Below are positions 46,714 through 58,552 of a stretch of 64,000 nt of DNA, piece by piece (position 1 is the first letter of the stretch; each line of letters begins with the position of its first letter). Both the position numbers and the translations under genes were made by a program. Where the stretch lies: assembly GCA_951812925.1 (NCBI GenBank), contig OX638372.1, forward strand, positions 51,513,028 through 51,577,027, given 5' to 3'. The notes below the pieces were generated by a model. It was not told the origin of the DNA and searched no databases. It saw only the letters and a program-made list of their open reading frames with translations. This DNA is from Calliopum simillimum. Taxonomy: Eukaryota > Arthropoda > Insecta > Diptera > Lauxaniidae.

Positions 46714-47575
46714 CACGCCTGTCCTGTGGGTGATTTGAATAAAATTTTCGAGTACCCCATTTTTTTACGGAATTCTTTTAAACATCGTATTTCGACATGT
46801 TTTCAATAAAAAATTTCAAAATCCTTAGAGCACTTCGGAAATGATCGGCTAACGAACGATTTATATGTTGCTTTAGCCGAAGCAAAAAAGGATAATTCTG
46901 AAAAATAGTTCCAAATGAATGTTTTTTTTTCCGGAATTGTATTCACTAATGCATAAAAAATAACGTGTGAAAGTACATTGCAAAATCGTATGCCCAAAAA
47001 AGTTATTCAATGACAAAAGTTGCGAAAATAAATTTTTTTCAATTATTTCGTTTACGGCTGCAATTACGAAAAAATAGTGGTCGACAGTAATTTGCCGAGT
47101 CAACAGTTGTTCATCTTCAATGATTTTCTACGAAAAAGCCTCAAACATTTTTTTCTCATGGTTTAGGAAGTATGTCAATTTAAAAAGTTTTAAAACTTCG
47201 CGATACTTATATGTTGTACTTTTTAAATTGAAATAACTCTCGAACGACTAATCGCACAAATAAAGTAAATACATACTTGTTTGTAGAAAATTATCGTTAA
47301 ATTATTTGTGAGATTTCTTTAACTTTTGAATAAAAAATTTCTTTGAAAGAAGTATGATGAATTTTGGTCTAGTTTTTATGAATTTTTTATTAGATTTGAA
47401 GACGGGAATGTTCGAAATTTTTACGTTTTTTTTTTTTATACCCTACACCCAGGGTATATTCACTTTGTCCTTCCGTTTGTAACGCAGAGAAGGAGGCGTG
47501 GCAGGTATGGAAAAGTATATATATTCTTGATCAGCGTCACCTCCTGAGTCGATATAGCCATGTCCGTCTGTCTGT

Positions 47576-47631
<56 letters not shown>

Positions 47632-50600
47632 GTAACGGCTGTGTGTGGAAATACATTTTTTGGGAAAACTGAGCAAGATAATTCAATGAAATTTGGTACA
47701 CTGCCTTCGTCGTTAAAGTTAGCTCTGGGGATTGAAAATGAGTGAAATCGGTTCACGGACACGCCTACCGCCCATACAAAAAATATATTCAAAATGTGAT
47801 AATAAGAGCATTATTTGCAATAACAGAAGCAAAATACACATAAGTACTAGAGATAGTAAGTACAAGTTCTGAGCAAAAACTAGGCAAATTCGGACTAGAG
47901 GGCGTGGCACCTCCTATATAAACAAAAGTTTCGAAATGTTATACTGAAAGCGTTTTTTGAGATAATCCAACTTAATTTCACTCAAATACTAAGAGCATTA
48001 ATTGCAAACTCTGAGCAGAAAGTAGGACTAGGACTAGAGGGCGTGGCACCTCCCATTTGAAAATTCTATACTGACAAATTTTTTTAAGAAACATTATCCG
48101 AACTTTACTCTAACACTCAGAACAATAAATACAAGTTCTACGCAAAATCTAGGTAAGCTCGGAGAGGGCGTGGCACTCCCCATATAAGAAATTTGTTCTT
48201 ATACTCTCCTAGAGGTTACGGAAGAATTCAACAGTTTATTTTATTAAAAACTTGTATGTACAAGAATACGTATATTGGATAGTATTTATCAACTAAATGT
48301 TTAATAATATCCGAGTACTTGAAATGCGGTGTAGGGTATTTAGTTTTTGGCCAGCCCAAAGATACCACCCTTACTAGTTTTTTTTTTTTTTAAGTAAAAA
48401 AATTTCACGATATGTAATTATTTAATTACTTCGTACATATGCGACTGATTCCATTTCAATTCATACGGTGAGTGTGCACTTAGGTTTGCAAATCAACTTT
48501 GAACTAGCAAAATATTTTTTCTACAATCAAAATAAGGGAACACGTATTTTTTTTTTTTTTTTGGTTTGGACCAAAATTGGGGATTTTATGGCGTTTTGTA
48601 GAAATTTTGCCGAAAATTTAATTTTGAAAACTTCATGAAGTTTTATCGGTTTTTTCAGCCGCATTTCTTTATTTATCAACTGATTTACATGAATCAAATT
48701 TATTTGGTGCACAATAAAATTCTTTTAAGTACCTAATAAATAAAAAAAAAATTTTTTTAACCCTTACTTTCCTTAAAATTGATGTTTATATTTTAAATAA
48801 AAATGCTAATTTTCTCAAAAACACCATCTTTTTTTTTCTCGAAAATTTGCACAGTGATAATAAAGCATGTCCTCTTTATTCCAGTAATGGCGGTTTTCTT
48901 GATATTTTTGTTATAAGAATATTGAGTTCTTCTATACAAAATGAATAAAAAAAAATACACAGTTCAGTTTTCACTTTCCAAGACGGTTTTGCGATACTGA
49001 TTCCGAAAATGGTATTTACATTCTTCTACCATTTTTGGTTTTCAAGATATCTTGAAAAACTTGAATAAAACCCATAAATTTGAAAAAAACCGAATTCTTT
49101 ATTTTTGAGACACAAAATTCATTTATAGTAAGTTAGATGGAACTTAAATATACTCACGGTATAGAAAACCAAGCATTGTTTGTGTTTTTTGCGAATTGAC
49201 CGTACCTTGGCTTTTGTTTTTCTTCGAAAGTTCTCGGGATTTTTATTAGTTTCTTTTTCGATTGCTTCATGTTATTTCGCGACACATCATAGTCTGTGAA
49301 ATGACCACACGGATGCTATCTAGACTGCTTGTGAGTTTCTAACTCAAGTGCTAAAACTGACACCAGCTATTCAATTAAAAATTTTGCTGTTGATGAAATT
49401 TATTCCTTTAGAATAAACAAAATTGAACAGTGGAAAAATACAAAGAAATGCAAAAGTATTCAAAAATGCCATGTTTAGAAGAGTGAGAGAACCAGTGGGT
49501 TAACTTCTTGTTACATAGCCAGAACAGCACAACACAATTACACGAAAGTAATCGAAAAAAAACTAATAAAAATTCCGAGAACTTTCGAAGAAAAACAAAA
49601 GCCAAGGTACGGTCGAATCGCAAAAAACACAAACAATGCTTGGTTTTCTATACCGTGAGTATATTTAAGTTCCATCTAACTTACTATAAATGAATTTTGT
49701 GTCTCAAAAATAAAGAATTCGGTTTTTTTCAAATTTATGGGTTTTATTCAAGTTTTTCAAGATATCTTGAAAACCAAAAATGGTAGAAGAATGTAAATGC
49801 CATCTTCGGAATCAGTATCGCAAAACCCTCTAGGAAAGTGAAAACTGAACTGTGTAATTTTTTTTATTCATTTTGTATAGAAGAACTCAATATTAACGTT
49901 AAAAATTACAAATTTTGAACTTATAACAAAAATATCAAGAAAACAGCCATTACTGGAATAAAGAAGACGTGCTTAACTATTACTGTGCAAATTTTCGAGA
50001 AAAAAAAGATGGTGTTTTTGAGAAAATTAGCATTTTTATTTAAAATATAAACATCAATTTTAAGGAAAGTAAGGGTTAAAGAAATTTTTTTTTTAATTAT
50101 TACTTAAAAGAATTTTATTGTGCACCAAACTAATTTTAATTCATGTAAATCAGTTGATAAATAAAGAAATGCGGTTGAAAAAACCGATTAAACTTTATGA
50201 ATTTTTCAAAATTAAATTTTCGGCAAAATTTCTACAAAACGCCATGAAATCCCCAATTTTGGTCCAAACCAAAAAAAAAAAAAATACGTGTTCCCTTATT
50301 TTGATTGTAGAAAAATATTTTGCTAGTTCAAAGTTGATTTGCAAACCTAAGTGCACACTCACCGTATGAATTGAAATGGAATCAGTCATGTAAATGGTAA
50401 TAAAAAAGATCCCGTTAGTTTTCATCAAGCGAAAACAGCTCCAAAGATTTCCTTAAAAACTAGTTTTTCAAAATTTGAGCAGTTTGTGAAAAATATCTCC
50501 TAAACCATAGGTACTACGAAAAAGAAAAAAGCTTGGAATAATTTGTAGGAAATATAATTTTCTACAAACAAGAATATAATTACTTTTTTTGTGCGATTAG

Positions 50601-51152
50601 TCGCTTGAGAGTTATCTCAATTTAAAAAGTTCAACATATAAATATCGCGAAGTTTTAAAACTTTTTAAATTGACATACGACATACGTACTTCCTAAACCA
50701 TGAGTAATAGGAAAAAAATGTTTGAGGCTTTTTCGTAGTAAATCATTGAGGCTAAACAACTGTTGACTCGGCAAATAACTGTCGACCACTTTATCTTCAT
50801 AATTGCAGCCGTAAACGAAATAATTGAAAAAAATTTATTTTCGAAACTTTTGTCCTTGAATAACTTTATTTGGGCATACGATTTTGCAATGTACTTTCAC
50901 ACGTTATTTTTTATGCATTATGAATACAATTCCGGAAAAAAAACATTGATTTGTAACTATTTTTCAGAATTATCCTTTTTTGCTTCGGCTAAAGCAACAT
51001 GGAAATCGTTCGTTAGCCGATCATTTCCGAAGTGCTCTAAGGATTTTGAAATTTTTTATTGAAAACATGTCGAAATACGATGTTTAACAGAATTCCGTAA
51101 AAAAAATGGGGTACTCGAGAATTTTATTCAAATCACCCACAGGACAGGCGTG
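46714..51152. mobile_element. Large foldback element, about 1.6-kb arms, with nested mini-me copy
   Basis: The ends CACGCCTGTCCTGTGGGTGA (46714) and its reverse complement (to 51152) open two arms. The left arm runs to about 49268 and the right from about 49545, with a loop of about 275 bp. The arms match at many points (for example GCTAACGAACGATTT against AAATCGTTCGTTAGC, and GTATAGAAAACCAAGCATTG against its complement). Subtracting the nested copy 47437-48381 makes the left arm about 1.6 kb, equal to the right. Arms diverge most near 47.3-47.4 and 50.4-50.6 kb. No transposase or known domain is seen. It sits in the (TA)n tract of another mini-me copy, so its target duplication cannot be read. 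Confidence 0.85.
47437..48381 (-). repeat. Mini-me/DINE-1-type repeat nested in foldback left arm
   Basis: This is a near-complete copy: TATACCCTACACCCAGGGTA, the core ATTCTTGATCAGCGTCACCT, a long (GGCT)n tract at about 47576-47630 (some 13-14 units), then GGGCGTGGCACCTCC units and the terminus CCCTTACTAGTTTT. The right arm of the foldback has no copy at the matching place, so this insertion came later. Confidence 0.88.
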
Positions 51153-51565
51153 TTTATATATTCTTGATCAACGTCACTTCCTGAGTCGATAAAGCCATGT
51201 CCGTCTGTCTGGCTGGCTGGGTGTGCGTGGAAATACATTTTTTGGGAAAACTGTGCAAGATAATTAAATGGAATTTAGTACACTGCCTTCGTCGTCAAAG
51301 TTAGCTCGTGGAATTGAAAATGAGCGAAATCGGTCAACGGACACGCCTACCGCTCATACAAAAAATATATTCAAAATGCAACTTTAGGAGTATTTTTAAC
51401 GAAAATGCAACCAAAGCACACATAAATACTACGAATTGTAAGCGCAAGCTCTGAGCCAAAACTGTTTGAACTTGAAAATAGGCCGGGGCACCTCCCATAT
51501 CAGCAAAATTTTCAAAACACTGCAGTGTAGTGTAGTAAATGTTTGGCCAGGCCAGAGGTTATATT
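51153..51565 (-). repeat. Mini-me-type copy, second part (split by foldback)
   Basis: It continues from 46713 with TATATATTCTTGATCAACGT, then CTGAGTCGATAAAGCCATGT, a short GGCT tract and one internal unit, ending at ACTGCAGTGTAG and GGCCAGGCC. Confidence 0.85.
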
Positions 51566-51589
51566 GTTTTTTATACATCTCAGTGATTG

Positions 51590-52330
51590 TAATTGTAATA
51601 AATGCCATAGATGTTTTCCCTCTACATAGTATATCTCTCGTTTTAACAACAAAGCTTTCAGCTGATCAATCAAAGCTTGTTGATACTCGTTTTGTCTATC
51701 AGTCCTTCATATGACTTTCTGAAGCGTTCGAGTGTCCCATTAAACTTTCGATAAAAGCTTGTTGATAGTCTGCCATATCTGTTTTTCCCCTAGTACACCT
51801 AGATATTCTTGGTTTTGAATATGAAGCTCCCTGGAGACCTTCGGGAATCTTCAACTGTCCCAGAAAACTATCGGTTAGGGATAATTGATAGTTATAAATG
51901 TTTTTCTTCTAGTATTCCTAGATATTTTTCATTTTAAGCAAGAAGCCTTTGGGTGACCTTTGTGTGTTCCAGAAAACTATCGATTAAGACTTGTTGATAG
52001 TCCGCCGTAAATGTTATCGGTCTAGTATATCCAGGTATTCTTCGTATTGACTATGAATCTTTCGGATGATCTCCTGACACCATTGGGTGCCCCTGGACAC
52101 TATCAATTGAAGCTTGTTGATAGTCTGCCAAAGCTGTTTTCTCTCTAGTATACGTAGATATTCTTAGTTTTGATTATGAATCCTTCGGAAACCTTCGAAC
52201 CAGAATACTATAAGTTAAGGCTTGTCTATTGTCCGTCATAGATGATTTCCCTCTTGTGTACCTACATAGATATTCTTCGCTTTGACTTTGAAGCCTTCGA
52301 ATGACCTTCGTAAACCTTCATATATAGCAT
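51590..52330. repeat. Divergent tandem array, about 110-130-bp units
   Basis: Five to six units share CCAGAAAACTATCGATTAA, GCTTGTTGATAGTC-GCC, TGTTTTC-CTCTAGTAT, CCTAGATATTCTT-GTTTTGA and TATGAA-CCTTCGG-TGACCTT. Boxes start near 51736, 51867, 51975, 52090 and 52204. There is no known match and no coding frame across units. Confidence 0.85.
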
Positions 52331-52334
52331 AAAA

Positions 52335-53820
52335 ACCATCCCATATACTCACTGACAAATTTTGTCAAAATAGCTTGCTAAGCTTGCGAAATGCAATAGG
52401 ATGTAATGGAAAGCGTCCCCAAAAAATGTTCGGATAAAAAGTGTTATCCTAAGGCTTAAAATCTGACTTTAACCTTAAAAACAAAAACTTCTAAAAAATA
52501 TTATTTAAGGTTCTGAGATCAATATACCGTCGGAACACGTTGCTTTAGTGTTACTGACATTTGAAAACACTTTTCATCAGCTCTTTTTCGGAAAGGTACA
52601 TTAAGCATAGTCAAAGTTCTCTTTCTACGAAAAGCAGAGCCTGATATACTTATATTAAAAAAAAAAAAAAATGGCCTTTTGTTTTCGAAAGTAAAAACTA
52701 AAAGTTCAGACAAAGAAAACTATTTTAAACTGAATTTTTAAAACAATCCCATGTTTTTTTTCTTTCTCTTTGCAACTTTAGTTGTTTGCGTTAAAGTGTT
52801 AAGGCAACAATAAAATTATTCTTCAAAGAAGCGTTGTACATTTTTTGATGACAATTGCAGCCATGGAATACAAATGTTTTCACAATACGACTGACTGCAT
52901 TGTCCATTTGCTGTTGCTGTCAACCGAAGTGCCGGTTTCCCTCACTGCAGCTGCTATCCAGTGTAGAATCTGCGAACTCACTTGACTCACTCACTCACTG
53001 CATCAGACTAAAAAACAGCATCTTTGAAGGGAGTTGTGTAGCGTATTCTTGAAGTTCGAAGTACTCGAAGCATTGTATCTTTTTTCGTTGCTGCTTTTGT
53101 TTCAAATTTAATTCACCAGCTGTTGCTGCATTTAAGTGGATTGTATTGCAATGAGCACAGGTTGAATAGGTGGTGGTAATCGAATCCGTTTGTTTATGCT
53201 TTGGTTGAATCACAACTTTTTGAACTTTTTTCTTTTCTGCGATTTGCTTCTACTGCTTTTAACGCTTTGCTGTGAATTCTCGTAGTTTTCTTCATTCGCT
53301 ATTGCTGCTGCATTTAATGTGCTTTCATGTGGCGTTGCTTATTTTTATTTCAATTTTTACTTTCAATTTTTATAGCATTTTTCGCATTTGTTCGCTTTTA
53401 TTTTATTTTGCTGTTCTTGATTTCATTAAAACTTAATTAAATTGCATTGCAAAACATTTGTTGTCCTTCTGCTGTTAATCCTTTGTTCATCGATTCTTTG
53501 CGTTAAATTTATAGCCAAGATTTTGCTAATCTCTGGTATAAATTTCTCTGATGGGTACTTTCGGTAAATATGTTTTTTTGTGTGGATATCTCACTATAAT
53601 ACAAGATATTTAGATGCTACACTTTTGAATGGGGAGATTTGCTTATCTTCTGGCTTTTTTTTTTTTTGTTTTTGCATATTTGTTTTTTTAAGGGCGACTC
53701 GAAATTCAATTAACTTAACTTTTGCAGGGCATTATGTGAATAAAATAAACTCAAAGATTTTGACGTAAGCAACCAGGATAATTTAATCAGAATTGTGTGC
53801 ATTTTGTTTTGATATATGTA
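52335..53820. other. AT-rich intronic DNA
   Basis: TTGCTGCT-type short tracts (52910, 53090, 53300) and poly-T runs. No exon or element recognised. Confidence 0.5.
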
Positions 53821-53824
53821 CAAT

Positions 53825-54170
53825 AGGAAGGGTCGAAATTTAGACTCATCACACCGACTCAAAAGTTAGACGGACTCTTAAAAGGATAATTGCATAATTT
53901 TTATTTCGTTTTGAGAAAAACCTGAGGATTCTCCTGAAGTTCCATTTTCGCAAAAAAGCATGTTCTATGTTCATAACTATTTTTCTTCACAGAGTGGATG
54001 CCCAAATTTGCTTGAAGCTTAAAGCCTATGCTCTTGCAAAAATTTCGGCGTGAAAAAAATATGTATTGCTTTTGCAGTATATATAATATTCGGTTCCATA
54101 AATCGATTTTTTACGTTTTTCAACTACGTGGTCGGAAAAGTTATTTTTTACTCAAAAGCCAGGCATCTAA
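53825..54170. repeat. Dispersed repeat related to 17.95-18.25 kb
   Basis: It opens with GGGTCGA and GCATAATTTTTATTTCGTTT, then later carries ATTCGGTTCCATAAATCGAT, ACGTTTTTCAAC and TTTTTTACTCAAAAG, which is the reverse complement of the block at 18.14-18.22 kb. Rearranged copies of one inverted-repeat family are the likely explanation. Confidence 0.5.
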
Positions 54171-54584
54171 CTAACAAAGTTCTCAAGGTAAACAATGCTT
54201 AGAATCGTCCAAAATTTTTACTATCCAAATATTGAAATTTTTCCTTCAAAGCAACTTTGAAATTTTTATAAAATTTTTAGGCAGTTTTTAATAAGTATAT
54301 AAAATGAACGAAGATTTACTAGAGTTCAGTAATTTTTGTAATTTTTGATCGATTTTTGCTTCAAAAATTATAAAATTTTTCATTTCGTGTATTAGTTATA
54401 TGTGAAGTCATGTTAAATGGTCGTAAATCGGATCTAAATGTCAAAAAATAACCCCCTATTTTCTTCACATTTTTATTTAGAGCTCCGATTGCCACTGTTG
54501 GTCCTTCTGTCTATTAAAATCATGATTGCAGCATGAAATTTGGTACAGATGATACTAAGGGTCGTAATCTGACTAAAACGGTGA

Positions 54585-55160
54585 TCGATTCTTGATCAAC
54601 GTCACCTTCTTATGTCGATAAAGCAATGTCCGTATATCTGTGTGTCAATCCATGGAAATAATTTCTAGAGGAAAGCTAGATAACTCCTTGAAATTATGTA
54701 TATTAGCCGTGTTTTTTTGACGCGTATATACAATTGTGGATATTTTTAAATTGCGAAAACTCATGAACAGTGAGTCGCACAATAAAACTCTAAGGAATGG
54801 AGAATCACGTTCTCTACAAAAACTTTTCATTTTATTTTTAAAAAAATTTATCTTTTAGGAGTTATTCTATAAAAACTGGTTAAGCGCAGATAAACGGCAA
54901 AAAATTAATTTTTTTTAAATAACTTCCAAATAAATATTTTTTTTTTTTTACAAAAGATTAAAATTAGTTGTAGAGCATGTGGATCCCAATGAAAAAGACC
55001 CTTGAACTTTTTATCGTACGACTCACCATTCATAAGTTATCGCAATTTGAAAATTACCACAATTGTATATAGAAAATAAGCGAAATCGGTTAAAAGACAT
55101 GCCTGTGGTCCACACAAAAAAGAAAAGATATTTTAAACGCAATATTGTCGGGTTAAAACT
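54585..55160 (-). repeat. Old mini-me-type copy interrupted by an inverted repeat
   Basis: The left part has TTCTTGATCAACGTCACCTT, CTTATGTCGATAAAGC-ATGT and GGAAATA-TTT. After the interruption (54725-55070) the family sequence resumes with AATAAGCGAAATCGGTTAAA, AGACATGCCTG. Confidence 0.65.
54725..55070. repeat. Inverted repeat nested in mini-me copy
   Basis: ATATACAATTGTGG, then ATTTTTAAATTGCGA-AACT, CATGAA, GTGAGTCG at 54725-54783 pairs with the reverse complement ending at 55070. The inner parts (TTCTCTACAA against TTGTAGAGCA) also pair weakly. Non-coding foldback-like element. Confidence 0.7.
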
Positions 55161-55579
55161 ACAACTAGACATCTACATTTTGATTGCTTTGAGAAAAACG
55201 CTTATTAAGTTTTTTGAAATTTGGTTTTTGTATGAAATTTTGAAGTTTCCTGCTACTTACTTTTTATATATAATTAGAAAGAGACAAGATTTCAAAAAGC
55301 CGATTTTACTGAGGCGTAATGCAGTTTTTTCTTCATATTTCTGTGTACTTAAGTCAAAACCTCAAAAAATGTAGATATTAAGACCATAATTTACGATAAT
55401 TTATCCTGAATACCCACCAGTTCTAGAAACACAAACAATCTCGAAAAAATGTTGTATCGAAAAGATTATTTAAAATAAATGTCAGAAAGATAGTTGGTGC
55501 AAACTCCGAAAAAATCTAGATTATATCGGACATATAAGGAAACGTTTCAAAATGTTTTAACTCAAACATTACTTCGATG

Positions 55580-55935
55580 ACCCGGACGGAAAGTAAGATG
55601 TTTTATTTCTCCCACGAAACTAGGATATTTTATATATTTGGACGAAAGCAGGATGTTTCATACTGAATAACCACATTATGAATCAACCTAATTGCAAGGC
55701 ATCGAAACGTCCAGGTTTTCGTCCAAAATGTTAAGACATCCTATTATTCGACATAAAATCTTTAACGTCCTACTTTTCGTCATAAAACTTCGAAGAAACC
55801 TACTTTACGTCTTATATAATGAAACAACCTAGTTTTCGTCGAAATTAGTTTGAAACATCATATTTTTCGCCTAAGAATCACTGATAACTTAGTTTTCGTG
55901 GAACAAATGAATTATCCTACTTTTCGCCTCAGGCA
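55580..55935. repeat. Degenerate minisatellite that switches orientation
   Basis: Three + oriented units of the type GACGAAA-AGGATGTTT (55585, 55614, 55641) are followed by eight units in the reverse orientation, CATCCTA-TTTTCGTC (55711, 55737, 55769, 55797, 55826, 55857, 55886, 55914). Units are spaced about 27-32 bp. No coding frame. Confidence 0.75.
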
Positions 55936-56392
55936 CCGATTTCTTGTTAGTATAAATTCGTTTAATATTTACAAATCTTTCAAGAAATTTTGGGTATTTT
56001 CTATTACGCATTTGATTGCTTAGAATACATTTCTAGTACGATTTTCGGCAATTTTAGAAAATCGCTTCCTAGTTTTTCGGTCCATTTTTGTGATAGAAGG
56101 TATCTAATTTTTTCGAAACATGAGAATTTAATATTTTTTTTTAAGTTTTCTTTAGTGCTTTAAATGTTCTTAAGTAACTTAAAGTATTAACTGAAGATTC
56201 TCAGTAAATTGCTTGCAGTTTTATTTAGAAATTTTTCAAAGAATCTTGAGTTCTTTTATTGTACGAGCATTATGTAAAATTATTAAAAAAGGTAGGCTAG
56301 GAGTTAAATAGTAAGGTCTACAGTTAAAATTGCCTTCACGATTTTAAGTGCAAAAAAATTTGTTTCAATTTTGGTATTGCTCTGCTTTCTTA

Positions 56393-56675
56393 TTGTATGT
56401 ATGTATCTACTATCCTGGAGTTTTTAAGTGGAGGATGGGACAAAATGAAAAGTCTCCATTTGTCATGATCCTTTGCAAAGACTTTTATCTTATACCACGA
56501 CTTGTCCGATTCTTGGATTTCATTATCCAGCAACATTTTCTAGGTTGTTGGTCTACCACGTCCTTTACCGCCTTGTACATTCCACTGAAAGCCCTGGAGG
56601 ACGACTGGATGGTTTGCTGAGGGTATGACCTATCTATCCCCTTTTGCGTAGCTTGATCTCGTTTGCTCGTTTAGA
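56393..56675 (-). mobile_element. Old 3'-end LINE fragment (same family as 1.7 kb)
   Basis: The TATGTATGTATC tail is followed by diverged 3' sequence (GTCTCCATTTGTCATGATCC), then GATTCTTGGATTTC, GGTCTACCACGTCCT and AGCTTGATCTCGTTTGC, in the same order as 1694-2000. The frame is broken and no clear target duplication remains. Confidence 0.8.
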
Positions 56676-56679
56676 AATT

Positions 56680-58230
56680 TCGAGTATTTTTGCTAAAATT
56701 TTTTGCATTTTAATGTATCATCAAAAACCTCTTCACCTGATTCAAATTTTCTGCTACTTCTCATATTGTTTTGAATTTAATACATAATAATTTTTGGGGA
56801 ATTTTTTTAAAAATTAACCTTTATTGTTTAATTACAAATAAATGACAAAGCAAAAAATAACGCGCTCATTAAAATCATCAATAATCAATTTGATTTATTT
56901 TATTTAAAATGTGAAATTATTTTCCAAAAATTAACTATTTATCGTCATTTAAAAATAAAATGCAAATTTTCGCACTGATAATAATTAAGTTTTTATGGCA
57001 TATCAAAATATTCATGTGTTTTGCGGGATACAGAGCATACGACCAACAAGCGGTTAATCGCACGTCAAATAATCCCGCGCTCAACCACGGCAGTCAATGC
57101 ACGCACTCTAAGCGTGGATGGGCGCCACTTCAGTGATTTATTTGAATTTAAATTGACAAATTACAATAAAAGCTGCACAATACAGGCGCTATTGCGAAAA
57201 CCCAATTATGTAGTATAAAATAACCTAATAAAAGCGCAGATACATGCAAACAAATGACACATACAAACGTACTCATACTAAATTAAAGAAAAATAAATAG
57301 ACAATGCACCATTTGAATAAAACAACGTAACGTAACGCATCTATATATAACAGACAGCAATTATAGCGTACATTTTATTGCAAACAATTTCACGGACAAT
57401 TTTGACATTTTTATGGCACAATTTCATAGCAAATTTAAACTGAAAAATCGTTGAATAAAAGTGTGGCGTGGCGGGGCAAAAGCTTCATCTCTGGCAAATG
57501 AGCGGTGTATTGTAAATATTATACGCCATAAAAAAGGAAGAAAGCGAAAAAAAAACGACAGTTGGCAATGCGCGACAACTACAACGATGGCGACAAAATC
57601 AAATTAAATGCTTTGCATAATCCAAACAATAAAATTAAGTCTATTTTTTCAGTATTTTTTTTTTTTTTATTTCAAGGATTTTATATTGAGGCAGGCAGGC
57701 ATCCATCCATCCATCCAGGCATTTAAATAAGAAATGTAAGCAACGCTGTGAAAAAAAGTTTTAAAAATGGGCGTCATTTTGGGTGGAGTTGATAGGGATG
57801 ATGACTGAAATGGAGAAGCTGAATTTGATTCGATTGTATTTTGGGTTGGACCTTATTTTTTTTTTAGAAAAATTATTCAAAAAATTTAGTTTTATGTTTT
57901 TTTTTTACTTTTATAGCTCTTTAGATTTTCTAATGGGCGTTGCCGGTTTTCACAGTGTAAATTGGTATTTTTTTTATATGTAAAATCAGTTTTGAAAACA
58001 TGTATCGAACCGATTAAAGAAATTCTTTCAGATTTAAAGTCACCGTAATTATCTGCATGGAACCTATTATAAGAAATGTTGGTCAGAAAAAATACTTGCT
58101 TCCATGATTATCTTAGCTATTTAAAAAGTTACTTCTTTTGAAACTTACACCGCATGTTATTGATAGAAAAAAAAACACTAAGCCATGCCATTAGTTCGAC
58201 CTTTTTAAAAAAACATGAAACAGATGAATC
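56680..58230. other. AT-rich intronic DNA
   Basis: A short (CATC)n tract at 57701-57717 and poly-T runs. No exon or element recognised. Confidence 0.5.
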
Positions 58231-58232
58231 GT

Positions 58233-58300
58233 TTAACCCATTTCCTGCCGCTGTTCGAATTTTCGAACAGCAAAATTGGCCATTTTCAATAAATTTTTAA
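58233..58300. mobile_element. Possible piggyBac-like terminus with perfect palindrome
   Basis: TTAA at 58233-58236 is followed by CCCATTTCCTGCCG, which resembles piggyBac-type ends. The inner 22 bp GCTGTTCGAA-TT-TTCGAACAGC (58250-58271) is a perfect palindrome. No opposite end was found in the window. Confidence 0.35.
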
Positions 58301-58552
58301 ACTATGAAAGTAAATTATTAGAAGGAAAATTGGTGCCTTATACCTTTGATCTTTTGACTGTTCTAAAATATTATTAACCACTTCACCATCCCATACCAGT
58401 TGTATGAGGGGGGGTGGTTGAAAAATACCTTGTTGATAGACTTTTCTTTAAAAAATTATTTAAAATATGAGGAAATGCCAATGAGAAAATTTAATGATGA
58501 GGTTCTATATCCAAAAGAATAATCTATCATTTACATTCCCAAAATCAATACC

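Noticed and set aside
43343..47792. PASQPASQ-rich products at 43343-43597 and 47443-47792
   Set aside because: Translations of the (CCAG)n/(GGCT)n tract in mini-me-type repeats.
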